DNA of 64,000 nucleotides from Haliclona indistincta (GCA_964017065.1 OZ024789.1:2117016-2181015); one strand, 5' to 3'. Counted from the stretch's first letter, positions 10,461 to 23,097 are shown. Made by a program: numbers and translations. The notes: generated from the letters alone by a model not told the origin.

Positions 10461-11036
10461 CTTTTTAGAGCCTGAATTATTTTGACGAAAACTCTACTTG
10501 CTCTTAACTAACTGTTTGTCTTGCGATTTTCTACAACATGAAGTACGCTAGCTGTTCTAAACTAGCACTTTTTTCCTGGGATGTCAAAGTTTACGACCAT
10601 GTACTATATAAACTCTTAGTTGGCCACTCCCACTTCGGAAATGAAGCCGCTTAAGTGCTGTGTCCTCGTCATTTTCTGCTAATTTTGGTCTTCATTTGGC
10701 CCTGGTGACTGATACAAAAACCTGGTGGTGTCCAGGTGAGCAAACAGCACAGTTTAGACCATATTCTATGCCCAAGTATATGCATTTCTAGGCATCCTGA
10801 AGCCTTTAAAATGCTAAAAGTGGTGAGGGGCTGTGCCCCTTCGAACCTCGACACCTCCCTTTAAACTTTCCCCCTGCTGTACGTTTCGGTGGGGAAGGCG
10901 CGCCGAAAAACAGTGGGTTTTTCATCATCTTTTGCAATTAAACTTGATTTGACCTTTCTAGAGCACTTTTTATGACGTCTAGAGTAGGTGGAGTCAATTA
11001 TGGCGGCTAAAGGCGCTATAGCTAGGCCTTAAAGAG
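10461..11036. mobile_element. TTAA-flanked piggyBac-like MITE, copy 1
   Basis: Bounded by TTAA at 10457-10460 and 11037-11040. The left end (CTTTTTAGAGCC) and right end (GCCTTAAAGAG) are imperfect inverted repeats. TTAA target sites with CCCTTTA-type termini suggest a piggyBac-like non-autonomous element. It shares most of its sequence with the next element. Confidence 0.65.
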
Positions 11037-11163
11037 TTAATGAGTTTTCATCAAAAATTGTAAATCTTGCTGGAAGTGGTTGGAAATCAACTCTAAGTGT
11101 TTTAAATGTCATTTAAAATCAGTTTTGGATGAAATATGCGTTGAAAGATTATAAGGTGATTAA

Positions 11164-11742
11164 CTCTTTAGTGCCTGAATTATTTTGACAAAAATTCGAC
11201 TTGCTCTAAACTAACTGTTTGTCTTGCGATTTTCTACAACATGAAGTACGCTAGCTGTTCCAAACTAGCACTGTTTTTTCCTGGCATGTCAAAGTTTACG
11301 ACCATGTACTAAACTCTGAGTTGGCCACTCCCAATTCGGAACTGAAGCCGCTTAAGTGCTGCTACCTCGTCATGTTTCAGTCAATTTTGGTCTTCGTTTG
11401 GCCCTGGTGACTGATACAAAAACCTGGTGGTGTCCAGGTGAGCAAACAGCATAGTTTAGACCATATTCTATGCCCAAGTATAATGCATTTCCGGGAATCC
11501 TGAAGCCTTAAAATGCCAAAAGTGGCGAGGGGCTCCGCCCCTTCGAACCCCTGGTTAACAGGGAGATACCCTCCTTTAAAATTCTCCCCGTGCTGGGCGA
11601 GCCGAAAAATAGTGGGTTGTTTAGGTAAAGTCATCTTTTACAATTAAACTTGATTTGACTTTTCTAGAGCACTTTTTATGACGTCTAGAGTAGGTGGAGT
11701 CAATTATAGCACCTAAATGCGCTATATATATGCCTTAAAGGG
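11164..11742. mobile_element. TTAA-flanked piggyBac-like MITE, copy 2
   Basis: Bounded by TTAA at 11160-11163 and 11743-11746. The ends CTCTTTAGTGCC and GCCTTAAAGGG are inverted repeats. It is a direct-orientation near copy of 10461-11036, about 120 bp away, inside B1 intron 3. Small stop-free frames common to both copies are not convincing genes. Confidence 0.68.
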
Positions 11743-11750
11743 TTAATCAG

Positions 11751-11880
11751 ACTGTGTCCTCCAAAAGACAGATACCTCTAGTTATTTACCACTGTCAACT
11801 ACTTCATCGGACTGCGTCCTCCAAAACACAGATACCTCTAGTTATTAATAACTGTCAACTACTTTATCGGACTGCGTCCT
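11751..11880. repeat. 60-bp tandem repeat, just over two copies
   Basis: The segment beginning GACTGYGTCCTCCAAAA recurs at 11751, 11811 and, truncated after GACTGCGTCCT, at 11871. The spacing is exactly 60 bp each time. Confidence 0.88.
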
Positions 11881-12411
11881 AGCCAGATTGGGTGCTGCAT
11901 GGATGGATCCATCCAAGGTGCCCCATGACAAGCTTGAGTTTGCTGCGGCATGTTGACGAAAAAGTCTGTCATAAGCGCACCAGCCGTCCCCCCCCCATGC
12001 TTGCGTGCCTCTTGTATGAGCAGACACATGTAGGCACACATCTGCTCCACTTTGTCTGGGTTATTCACTTGAAATTCCACCAGCTTTGACATGCATATGC
12101 ACCAAGTAAGCAGGGAGGAAACCTCACACAGCCTAGATCTCATCGTCGTCGGAATCGTAGCAATTAATTCCCTCCAGTTTTTCCAAGAGAGTTATGTTGT
12201 CGGGTAGCAATTCCCACAGATCTATGAATTCATTAGCCAACACTTTCTGTGCTACTTTCCCTGTGATCGGTGGTAGCGCAGAGGCCAGGACTACAGGGGG
12301 TGCCTCACTGGGGCTGCAGCAGTGAGCAGAGAAGTCAGGAGACCAACTGAAGTGATGGGCATGCTGTCCATAACAGAGGTTGCTGAGGTTGCTGAGGTTG
12401 CAGTAGCACAA
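11850..12411 (-). pseudogene. decayed mobile-element reading frame (YDRxFRQHAA family)
   Basis: Two overlapping minus-strand blocks form one damaged protein. The upstream block (12133-12411) contains VLASALPPITGKVAQKVL then FIDLWELLPDN and a DSDDDEI end. The downstream block (11845-12143) contains KLVEFQVNNPDKVEQM and, in another frame, GWCAYDRLFRQHAAAN. The FI(D/E)xxELLPDN and YDRxFRQxAA signatures occur, to my knowledge, together upstream of tyrosine-recombinase-type integrases in invertebrate mobile elements. The frame change between blocks shows decay. No recombinase domain is visible. It lies in B1 intron 3 and is absent from B2 and B3. Confidence 0.5.
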
Positions 12412-12694
12412 GAGGTCAGAGCGCTAGACAGGGTGGGGATGTGCGCTATAGCAGTCGCTGCTGGAGGGCCCCAGGCTGTGTGTATGTGTGTGAATGAGGG
12501 AGAGAGCCAGAGAGATGGAGAGAGAGAGATGAGCAGCGCGGCAAGTTCAAGGCGCTCGATCAGAGATGCTTCTGACAGCAAAGTAGAAGGTCGCTGGCTG
12601 AAAGTAACTCCAGACAGACAGTATTTCAGCTGTAGCCAGCTCTTGGGCATAAACTTACAGCATACAACTCGCAACTCGGCATACATGTGTTTAC

Positions 12695-12776
12695 AAATTT
12701 TCGTTGTTAAAAATGTTCAGGTGTTTAATTTTCGTGGTTGATCCTAACCACGAAAATATTTTAACAACGAAAATTT
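12695..12776. repeat. short hairpin (82 bp)
   Basis: AAATTTTCGTTGTTAAAA is followed, after a smaller internal inverted repeat around CGTGGTT/AACCACG, by its complement TTTTAACAACGAAAATTT. It is probably a small palindromic MITE at the right edge of the B1 intron insertion. Confidence 0.75.
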
Positions 12777-15700
12777 CCCGATTGTACACTATTGCTATAA
12801 CATCATGTTTTGTGCTGTGAGCATGTCTGTTATAAAGTGATAGCCCAGGATGAGTCTGCTCTTCCTCTTACCAGCACTGGACCAGGATCAACAAACCTAT
12901 CAACCGATCAGTGGAATGGCCTGAGAGGAGGTGTAGTCATGCTACCACATGTGTGAGGGGTCCACTACTAGTGATAGTGGGAGGGCAAACTAGGGAAAGT
13001 ATTATCAGCGACTGTTGGATTGGTAATCTCACTACAAACCAGTGGAAGAAGGTATACTGTTTGTATCTTAGAAACTTTCAAGATTAGTTTGATATTGTAT
13101 ACATTCTTCAGCTATCCCTCCCTGACTCTGTGACTAAACGAATCAATCACTCACTTTCTGCTCTACAACTATCACCACACAGTGTGTTACTGGTAATATT
13201 TGGTGGACGGAAATCACAGCCCGAAAGTTTTTCTGATACTTTATCCCACACTGCCCTCATTGAATTGAGTGAGTACTATCAATGTATAGTCCATGCAGTA
13301 CAGCAGCTATAGTGAGAGACACTGGGCAGTGGTACAGGTGTACTGCTGACATAACAGCTCCTTTCTCCCATGCAGTCTTGCAGGAAGATGGCGGGCAGTG
13401 GGTGGTGGGTAGGATATTAGAGGGAGCAGCCTTGGAAGACAAGAGAGTGTACCAGCAGATGTACCGGGAGATGATACAATACAATGGTCAGTTCAAATTA
13501 TTTATTTACACTTGTTGTGTAATGCAATTTTTATGCTTTTTCAGATGCCAAGGCGTCACTGGGAGTAACAGTCATCATGAATATCACCAACATTGGTACC
13601 CAGGGCTATCCCGGCACAGGAAAAACATCAATTCTCGACCTTGCCATGGGGAAAGAGCCAGCCCCTCAAAGGAACAGTACCGGCTGTATTGATCCACCCT
13701 CTCGCTACATGCTGATCAATAGTGAAGCTGATTCCAGTGCAGATCAAGTGGAGTGGGAGAACGTCACTACAGACAAGATGTTTGAAATGGTTTGTGGAGC
13801 AGTGAAGAAGACCATTGAGGAAAGTCCATTGGACAAGGCTCTGGTGCATTCAGACAAGCCTGCAGTAGCAGCATTACCAGTAGCAATAGACACTAGCTCA
13901 CTTGCTGCAAACGACACTGCTGCAGAGTATGACCCAACTCCTGTTGGCAATGAACTGGTCCCTCCTACACCACCAGCAGTAGCAGGCAGTGCTAATCAGA
14001 TACCAGCAGCAGCTGAGCCTTCTCTTGATCCTTATTCTCCAGTGGCTAACATTGGCTTTACTTGGTTTCCTGATCTGCTCAAAGAACTGTACAGCAGCAG
14101 AAGTTCTGGTGTAATCTTCAACTCCCACTGGATGATGGTGACTGATTGTGGTGGCCAACCACCATTTCTGGATGCAGCCGCTCTTTTCCTTCGAAACAGC
14201 TGTCTTCAAATCTTTCCTCTCAAACTCAACGAGCCATTGAGCAAAATAGCAGAGTTTTCTTATTACTTTAGTGGCAAGTCTGCCAACTGTGATCAATTTG
14301 ATGTAGTGTTGAGCAATCAACAGATAATGGAGACTCTAGCCAAGTCTACAGCTTCTATTCAGCCGCCATACACACCGTCAGCAACTGAGTGTCCAAAGGG
14401 AGCTAAATTCACAATCGTGGGCACATTTGAAGACGAGGCACACCATTGCAGTGAAACAGTAGCAGAGAAAGAGACGATTCTCAAACAAGTCCTCAAACCT
14501 TACGAAGCATTCCGAGTGCAGCTGGGTAAAAAGGTGATCCTGCCGATCAATGCCGTTGCCATGGACACCGAGACCAAGAAGGAGCGGACAGAGTCAGCAA
14601 AGAAACTTCGACGACTATTGAAAAAGGCAAATGTGACAATGAAAGTAGAGGTAAAGCTGCGCTGGTTTGGGTTTCTCCTGAGCATGCTGACTATAGCTGA
14701 GAAGAATGGTAAAGCCATACTCACGCTTAGTGAGTGTTATAGACTCGGAGACTCTCTTGGGATGGATAAATCAGAGACCATGAAAGCAATCCAGTTTTTC
14801 CACGATATCAGCCTCATCATGCATTTTGATACTCCGAAGCTCAGAGACTCTGTCATCATCGACACCAAACCAGTGCTCAACAAGCTCTCTCGACTATTCA
14901 CCCTCTCGTTTCTGGATGAAGATTTCCTTGCCGAGCACTGCGAAGACATTGTCCTTCCAGACGGAGCCAAGGAACTACTCCAGCACCACGGGCGCTTCAC
15001 CCGGTCCACACTAGAGTCATGTGTTGAGTTCTCTGAGGCCATTACTTCGCAATTCTTTGTGGGCATTCTAGAACACGTAAAGATAGTGGCTGCGATTGAC
15101 CAAACATCAGAGTATTTTATGCCTTGCGCTCTACCCTATGCTACTGAAATGCCTGACTCCTCCCACCCATGGGTGATTAGACTGAGGGTAAGACGAGGGG
15201 TCGATGAAGAGTATGTTCCTATCCCAGTGGGTTATCTACCAGCCTTTCTAGTCTTCCTTCTCACTATCTTCCCAGATCACTTTTCTTTAAATCGAAATCA
15301 GAGGCAATATCGAAATAAAATCGAGTTGGTTTATGGTTCTGGAGGAGTGGTCTGTCTAGTGGAGCGCCATCTTCAACTGGAGGTACATTATTCTCTCTCT
15401 GACCAACTTCAGCAAGAGTGCAGGAACATTCGAAATCACGTTTTGTAATCAATACGTAAGACAGAAGAAAAGCTCCACATCAAAGAAGGTGCCATCACCA
15501 AAGTGGACTCTTTCCTATGCTCCTGTGGTGAGGGCAGCAGGGCCCAGCACATCTGTGCCTACAACCCTAAGACAAAGATTGTGGTATGTGAGGAGACAGG
15601 AAAAAAGGGTGAATCTTATCATCAGCTGTGGCTAGGTGTGTTGTGATGTAGTCTCTGATGATACATGTGATAATTGTATTGATGTAGGAGCAGCAATGGA

Positions 15701-16812
15701 GAGCACTGCACACTCTATTCACTGCAGTGACGACACCAGTGACAGTCATGAGCTACCACCACTAGCAGCAGCAGAAGGTGAGCATTGTATACTGGTGTGG
15801 CTAGGTCAACCTCAGCTGGTATTATGTGGTATCATGATAATACAGAGAGTGTGTGATCATGATCAGCTTGTGATGATGGATAGTGACTAGTAAACAGTGT
15901 TTACACTAGTAGTCATGTATTATTAGGTACTGTATTACCATATATGGTTGGTAAACATGTAGTAATATGTGGCTACCACTATCTCTTACTATACTAACAG
16001 TGGTTTATCACATCAGCTCTCTCATGTCATAGTTTGTATTCTAGTGTTGCTCCATTATTGCTGGTCATGTGAGTCATATCTTTAGTGTTCTATCAGCTAG
16101 TCATGAGATGTGTTGAATCAGTTGTGTTAGTGACTGTGTTGTTACTGTCAGTACTGATGGTATTATACCAGTAGCTACTACAGTATCTGATGGACACACA
16201 CCATCTCATGATCATGGTAACACTATACCTGCTACTGCTGTCAATATGGCTCATGGTGTCTCATGTGTGTAGGTAGTGACACTCCCACTCTACTCAAGCT
16301 GATGAAAATGAAAGGAGCTGATGGTAAACCACTGAAGATAGTTCAAAAGATTGCTGCTCATGACTACACAACATTCGGTATGTGTCTCCTACAAGATGAG
16401 AATGGAGAAGAGGTTGCTCTCATTGAGAAGGACCATATCATCAGAGGTGCTGAGAGCGTCACACAAGCCATCCTCCAGAAATGGCTGACAAGTGATGCAC
16501 TTACTCGTACATATCAACACTTGATAGAGTGTCTCGAAGATGCTGATCTGGGTGCACTTGCTGAGCTCATTGCACAAAGGTAAGCTACCAACAAACAGAG
16601 TTCACTCACTCACTCACTCACTCACTCATTCATTCATCTCTTTCTCAGATAAAGCTGTTCAGTGTCAGATCACTTCATTATATACCAGCGGGACTGTTAG
16701 CAGTACTGATGTGTGAATCAAGACACATGTACAATATAACTGTTGTCCATGCAACTATTGTAGTGACCACTTTTTGTTGTATTATTTAAATTCATCAATT
16801 TGATTATTATTG

Positions 16813-17127
16813 TTTGTATCCCACCTCGTGGGCGTATCAAAGGCACCGCCAGGACAATATATTCCATACTGCCCCAACTGCAGGGCAATATCCCAAAAAT
16901 TTTTAACGTGGTACAGTGTTGACCACGTGGTGGAAAATGGGGGTAGGGCAATAGCCCTACCGGAAGGTACAGAGCACTATTGCGTGCGCTTTATATACCG
17001 CTTAAGATTCCTTATGCTAGTGGGTTCCATTGTGGTCTTTACTATAGCACGTGTGATACTAAAAATAGCACAAGCGATACTAAAAACAGTACAATGCACG
17101 GGATACGCCCATGACGTGTGATACAAA
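16813..17127. mobile_element. MITE with imperfect 26-bp TIRs
   Basis: The left end (TTTGTATCCCACC...GGGCGTATC) and right end (GATACGCCC...GTGATACAAA) are imperfect inverted repeats of about 26 bp, enclosing 315 bp with no significant reading frame. The TSD is not clear. Confidence 0.55.
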
Positions 17128-17130
17128 CAC

Positions 17131-17264
17131 GTTAAACAACGGTCCCTCGGGCAGTATGGAATATCCACTCGTGCAATCCAATTAGACCCCTCGGGCTGCG
17201 CCCTCGGGCTCTAATTGGATTGCCCTCGTGTATATTCCATACTGCCCTCGGACCGTTGTTTAAC
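17131..17264. mobile_element. near-perfect palindromic MITE, 134 bp
   Basis: GTTAAACAACGGTCC at the left returns as GGACCGTTGTTTAAC at the right. The arms run almost to the centre through AGTATGGAATAT and CAATCCAATTAGA. It is a foldback element with a very short loop. Confidence 0.85.
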
Positions 17265-17317
17265 TAGTACGTAGTTAGTTGGAGTAAGTTCTTACTCCTC
17301 ACAGCAATCTAGTTCAA

Positions 17318-17640
17318 CAACAGTTCCCGCGCAATTTTGATAAATCTATGTATTCCAATTAGCTCTCACCCGGACACGCCTATCCAGCATGGTACGTACG
17401 TAGCACTAGCTAATAGTTCTCTATCTCTCTACATGTACTACTGTACTCTACTATCTACCACAAGGACAGATACATATCCTTCTTCACTATATGATCTCTC
17501 AAGGCGGGTCAGTTTAGCGGCACAGCAGCAGCCTCACGAGAACTCTAAGTTTGGTGTCAGGAGGGAAGCAGCAGTGCATGCTAGATCAGTCTCGTTTGAA
17601 CTATGTACTGTAGTTTGTAGCCTCTGTGTTGCCTTCTCTG
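17318..17640 (+). promoter_or_regulatory. conserved leader upstream of U1
   Basis: This block, from about TTCCCGCGCA through CCAATTAGCTCTCA, CGGACACGCC and ATCCAGCATGG, recurs upstream of U2 and U3 just before UTP20 homology begins. It replaces the rest of the UTP20 exon seen in U4. It could be a former promoter or the remnant at the original duplication breakpoint. The TTCCCGCGC core resembles an E2F-type site, but that is speculation. Confidence 0.4.
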
Positions 17641-18859
17641 CTGAAACACTACCTCAGACAATCAACTAGACACGAGATTCATCACAATATCATCAGGTAC
17701 GCTTGCCTCTCTTTCTGTCTGATTCTCAGCTGTTTTTCATTCTCTTATTCAATGCTGTGTTCTTATTCCTTGTTCAATCCAATCCTTGTGTGTTGTTCTA
17801 ACATATTGTTCATAAGTGTATTCAAAACATCCTTTAATTTGCTTGCCTGATTTTCAGTCGTAACTTAGTATTTTGATATGTTCTTGTCTCAATTACTGTG
17901 TGTCAGTCTCACTGACTCATTTCCTACTTGTTCTGACTATCTTTTGTTTTCTTTGCTCAGAGCCGTGGTTGCTATTTTAGACTCATTCCATTTCAAAGTA
18001 ACAGAAGAGCATCAAGACAGTGAACCACCAGCTGAGCAACAAGAGGAGGAAAAGAATGACGAGGACGAGAAAATGGAGGATGAAACATCAGCTAGCTCAC
18101 TACCTCAGAGGATCCACTCCACTATACTGAACACCATCCTACCTGGTCTGGAGTCATGCCTCACTAAAGAGGTACTATTGGCTAGTCTATTCAGTATTTG
18201 TACCGAAGAATTAATACTGTTTTGACCTCCAGTTGCCTTTTCAAATAATACTGCGATGTTATAACTTAAAAAAAATGATAAAAAATTTGTTATGATCTGT
18301 TTGTAGTCAGAGTACAAGTTTACTCATCACAAGGCAGAGGTGAATGAAGAGGCCGAGATGCTGAGGGCACCAGTTGCTTTGGCAATGACTAAGCTCCTCC
18401 TCACTCTACCTGAGTCCTCTCTCCATGCCTATCTACCAGGGTGAGTGAAGGACATTGTGATGGTGTAACAATTAACGTGATGGTGTGTGTGTGTGTGTGT
18501 GTGTGTGTAGGTTGTTGTTGAAGGTGTGTAAGACGCTCAAGAATCGTAGTCGTGATGTGAGAGCTGTTGCTAGAGACACACTGCTCAAGATGGCTCACTC
18601 TCTGGGCCCACGCTATCTGCAGTTCATCGTGAAAGAGCTGAAGGAATCTTTAACAAGAGGATATCAGGTGAGAGAGATAGACAAACTTTGTACTTCAAAT
18701 TTCATTGGTTTTTCCCTTAGCTTCATGTACTGGCGTACACTATATATCCATCACTTGCTGGAAGGACTCAGCCCCATTCTGAAACCAGGAGATTTAGACT
18801 CAAGCCTGGACTTCATCATCCAGGTATTGTCATGACATGTACGTCATCTATTATCGTCA

Positions 18860-19087
<228 letters not shown>

Positions 19088-19254
19088 GTGTTGTTGGATG
19101 ATGTGTTTGGTACACCAGCTGAGAGAGGGAAGCAGTAGTGTTCAAAATTCCTGAGAGCCGTTCTCCACAAAGCTTGAACTCATTTGAGCTACTGGCTCGT
19201 TCTCTCTCACCCACTCTGTTGCCTTCTCTACTAGAACCAGTCAAAGAGGTGTGC

Positions 19255-19289
<35 letters not shown>

Positions 19290-20082
19290 TGTGTGTGTGT
19301 GAGTCTGTGTCTGTCTGTCTGTCTGTCTGTCTGTCATTCTCTCTCTCGTAGATGTTACAGGCTCATCTCAGCTCTAAGGTAGCTACACTGGTAGAGGAGG
19401 TGTTTCGTAGAGCAGGCTATGGTGTGTTGAAGAACACATCATTCACAGTAGAGACTGTGCTGGTGTTTGTGTATAAACTACTCAACAATACTGTAGCTCA
19501 ACAAACAAGGTATGTGACAGCCTCACAACCAGACCGTATTGGACAGGTACACACACACGAGTCAGCATGCCAGGCTATTTAAGTTTGGGAGTTGTGTAGC
19601 GGCCTGCTCACGTCCTGGCTGTGTCGTGTAACAATATTTTCTCATCCTCAGACCCAAACCAGGTCCTCTGGTGTCTAGTGCAGTAGCTGGGTCTCGTCCT
19701 CCTGACTGTAGACTCCTCTCTCCCAACCCATCACGTATCAAGCCATGCAGGACAGCAGCAGCATCAGCTGAAGGCAGTGTTCCTGGTCACATCAGCACCA
19801 TCACTATGGGCTTTGCTCTACATGTTAGTAGCAGTACAGTATGATCATATTGTATCACTCACTACATAGCTTCTCCACTCCACTCTCAAGAGAGCTACTA
19901 GCAAGATGGACTCATCCTCAGCTCAGACCCAACTGGAGATGCTGGACCCATTTGTACCACTCCTCACTAACTCATTGACCAACTCACAAAATGTCAAGCT
20001 ACTCTCTCGCTCACTCCACTGTGTGTCTGCTCTGCTGCGCCTTCCTCTACCAGCTCTTGAGGAGAACATTGCCACGCTCACT

Positions 20083-20282
20083 TGTTGTAGTTGGGAACAG
20101 GCCGGACGATGAACGCATACGTATAGAGCCACAAGGCACAAAAAAGGCCAAAGTCAAGTAGCAACAGCGCATGGCGGCGGACTTTAGATTTCGATGTTAC
20201 TACAGCGAATATGGCAGTTGAACGCTCCTTATTGATGGTAACTATCATACTTTAGTGGCTTCTTGCCACTGAACAGACTGAT
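20083..20282. mobile_element. 200-bp insertion in a U1 exon
   Basis: U2 and U3 read uninterrupted across this position. U1 has 200 extra bases flanked by ACT on both sides. The right end has a small hairpin (AGTGGCTTCTTGCCACT) followed by GAACAGACTG. The same terminal sequence occurs inverted at 21619. A short hairpin near one end is seen in some Helitron-like elements, but the rest of such a signature is lacking. Confidence 0.6.
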
Positions 20283-20884
20283 ACTACACACGTGTTTGAG
20301 ATACTGCAGAAATATGCTCGCTTTGGTTCAGTTGGAGCTAACAGAGAATTGATCTTTGCTGCTTTTAAGGTGAGTTTGTATCTTGATGGAGCGGCCTAGT
20401 CAGTAACAGGTGTTGTCTCTGTGTGTTATAGGCAGTGACCACTATCCTTCAGTACTGCACTGATCACACTATCACTGAGAGTGAATTAAAGATACTGCTC
20501 TCATTCATTGAGGAGGATATTCATGACTACCAGCGACAGAGCACAGCGTATCCACTGCTCAAGGTGAGCTAGCTATACTAGCATCATGTGACCTAGCTGC
20601 TGTGTGTAGGCCATATTGAGCAGGAAGCTGGTAGTGAAGGAGATGTATGATGTGATGATGAAGGTATCAGAGCAGTGTGTGTCAGCTGATAGTGAGACAG
20701 TGCGTGGACATGCTCGTCAAGTGAGCTAGCAGCCTCCTCATGTACTAGCTCATACCATGATACTGCTGTTGTAGGCTATTGTACAGTTCATGATGGACTA
20801 TCCACTAGGAAAGAGACTCAACAAATACTTGGATTTCTTTGTCGCTAATTTGAAGTTAGTATGCTTATGGAGTTTGTACATTAT

Positions 20885-21184
20885 GTCTCCTCCCTCTCTC
20901 TCTTCCTTCCCTCCTCCTTCCCTCCCTCACTCTCTCTCTCCCTCCCTCCCTCTCTCCCTCCCTCCCTCTCCCACCCCTCCCTCTTCCTCCCTCCCCTCCC
21001 TCTCCCACCCCTCCCTCTCCCTCCCTCTCCCACCCCTCCCTCTCCCTCCCTCTCCCACCCCTCCCTCTCCCACCCCTCCCTCTCCCTCCCTCTCCCACCC
21101 CTCCCTCTCCCACCCCTCCCTCTCCCTCCCTCCCTCCCCTCCCTCTCCCACCCCTCCCTCTCCCTCCCTCCCTCCCTCTCTCTA
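20885..21184. repeat. CCCTCT-rich polypyrimidine minisatellite
   Basis: 300 bp of pyrimidine (CCCTCTCCCACCC and CCCTCCCT blocks) lies in a U1 intron and ends at the acceptor CTCTCTAG of exon 21185. Confidence 0.93.
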
Positions 21185-21618
21185 GCTATAATGATCAGTC
21201 TGGTCGTGAGTCAGTGATAGAATCATTGACACTAATCTTCACTAAATTTCCTGAGGTGACTAGTAGCTAGTACTATGATGATGATCCATTCCCTCTCTCT
21301 CTCTCCTTCCCTCCCTCTCTCTCTCTCTCTCCCCTCCCTCCTTCCCTCCCTCCCTCTCTCTCTACCGCAGAGGCTCCTTCATCGTAATGCTGGCTATCTC
21401 TTTGTTCCACTGGCTACTCAAATGATCAATGATTCTTCACCATATTGTCGGCAAATGGCAGCAGAGTCTATCATGGCGCTACTACAGAGAGTGAGTCACC
21501 ATCATGTGATGAGGTGTTGAAGTGTGTTATGTGACTCTAGGTTGGTAAAGAGAAGAGGAATGAGATTGCTATCATGATAGAGGACTGGTTTATTCATGAT
21601 AATGTGAGTGGCTAGTAC

Positions 21619-22385
21619 AGTCTGTTCAGTGGCAAGAAGCCACTAAAGTATGATAATTACCGTCAATAAGGATTGTTCAATTGCAATCATATTTTACAAG
21701 GATCGTCCTTGTAACATACATGACATGTAAATTTACGTAAACTAGTTCATAGCATACGTATCATAGCACTGTATGTGTGTATGTTCATAAAAATAAATTG
21801 AGACTATAAATTACATAGGGTCATTATGCCTCGGTGGGCGGAGCCACGAGGCATACAGTAGTTCGTTTGTTTGTGTGTCATTCCGTCTGTTACTTCGGTT
21901 TTGCGGCGCACGCTGAAAGGTAAGCTCTGAAACTATCAATGCAAGTAGAACTCGATATTTTCTCGCTTTTGATCATGTGAGAGCTTTACACGAAGCTTAG
22001 TTCCAGAGCTATGGCGTGATTTGCTCACCTCGATGCCCGTTTCTGGCAATCTGGACTTCTCTAAAGGCAAAGCTGTCTACAGTTGACTGCCTAGAACCTG
22101 ATAGGTTCAAATTTTACTACAGGATAGCAGCGCATGTCCGGAGAAATCGTGTAAGCAAGCTATGGAAGCTTTCTCGCTCGTGTGCTGTGCATGCTATGCA
22201 CTGTAGACACGCCCAGTTGAATTGTGGTTAGCATTGAATGGCTTGTGTTTGTATTACAAAATCACAGAAATCCTGTGTACATGCATCTGCTGTTGCTGTG
22301 TTTGAGGAATGGTGGATAATTGTTTTTGTGGATATATAGTGTCGTTTCACCGAGGCATCTGCACCTTATGTGCTTCATTAGTTAT
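21619..22385. mobile_element. composite insertion in a U1 intron
   Basis: U2 has only a short intron here. U1 carries about 770 extra bp. The left end (CAGTCTGTTCAGTGGC) is an inverted copy of the end of the 20083 element. The interior has a GTCATTATGCCTCGGTGGGC / CACGAGGCATAC motif typical of another repeat. A 71-codon frame at 22016-22231 is not supported as a gene. Confidence 0.6.
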
Positions 22386-23097
22386 AGCCTTCATCATGTG
22401 ATCGGTTTACTCATTTCCATTGCAGTTAGTCCACAAGAGGCTGGCCTCTCAATGCATGGGTCTACTCATTGACGTGGAAGAGCAATCATTTGAGAAGAGG
22501 CTTGACACGTTTCTACCACTCCTGTCATCATGTCTCGTGACCACATCAACCACTGACTGTACTAGCAGGCTACCAGAGCAGTCAGATAATGAGAGCTGGT
22601 CAGTGGTTAGTGAGGACCATCTTCTCTACAACACACTATCAACACTCAAGAAGATCTTCAACACCTGTATGGTAGCCATGGAAACCAGTGACCACACCCC
22701 AATCATCTTGAGTAAGTGTGGACTGGGTATGAGGCTATAATGTGTACTGGGTATGAGGCTATAATGTGATGTGTGTCTCTACTAGGTGCAGTCCAATCAT
22801 TGCTGGATCACTCTCATGCATGGGTACAGCTAGCATCTTGTCAGTTGATGGGACTAGTGTTTGCTGGATGTGACCAGGACGAGGTAGCTCACTCACTAGC
22901 CACTAATGCTGAGGAAGGAGGAGCCAGGAACAAGAGAAGAAGATTAGAGCGCCATTGTCTGGTTGATATGAGCACAGTGAGTGGTAGTATTGATGAGCTG
23001 GTCACATGACTAGCTCACTGCAGGTGAAGATACTGGCAAAGGCTTTCCTGACTATTCTAAGAGCTCCTGTTCTTGGTACTGAACTAGCTAACCAGGT

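Larger units (their letters stand above)
10132..16583 (+). pseudogene. kelch-Roc-COR-death gene copy B1, with one nonsense codon
   Basis: Exons by comparison with B2/B3: E3 (partial) ends 10162; E4 12875-13051; E5 13112-13268; E6 13376-13486; E7 13545-15635; E8 15688-15777; E9 16273-16583. E4-E5 carry kelch blades. E7 carries the Roc GTPase (P-loop GYPGTGKTS, G3 DCGGQ, G4-like VGTFEDEA) and COR domain (FFHDISLIMHF). E9 encodes a death-fold-like domain (KIVQKIAAHDYTTFGMCLL, ILQKWLTSDAL). TAA at 15446-15448 interrupts E7 about 62 codons before its splice donor, where B3 has AAA and B2 GAG; the frame stays open afterwards. Either this is a recent pseudogene, or a Roc-COR protein lacking the death module is made. 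The final TAA also reads as a donor (AAG|GTAAGC), and splicing to the AG at about 16649 would give stop one codon later. A 2.5-kb transposon-filled insertion occupies intron 3. Confidence 0.8.

Noticed and set aside
12322..12741. 139-codon plus-strand frame and 131-codon minus-strand frame
   Set aside because: They overlap the decayed mobile-element frame and low-complexity sequence; no consistent splice sites or motifs.
13628..15066. Several minus-strand frames of 70-140 codons opposite B1 exon 7 (also in B2 and B3)
   Set aside because: Antisense shadows of the conserved Roc-COR exon; they change with the plus-strand codons and carry no motif.
20790..21217. Pro/Ser-rich and Gly/Glu-rich frames
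   Set aside because: Translations of a CCCTCT tract in an intron; the true exon stops at about 20854.
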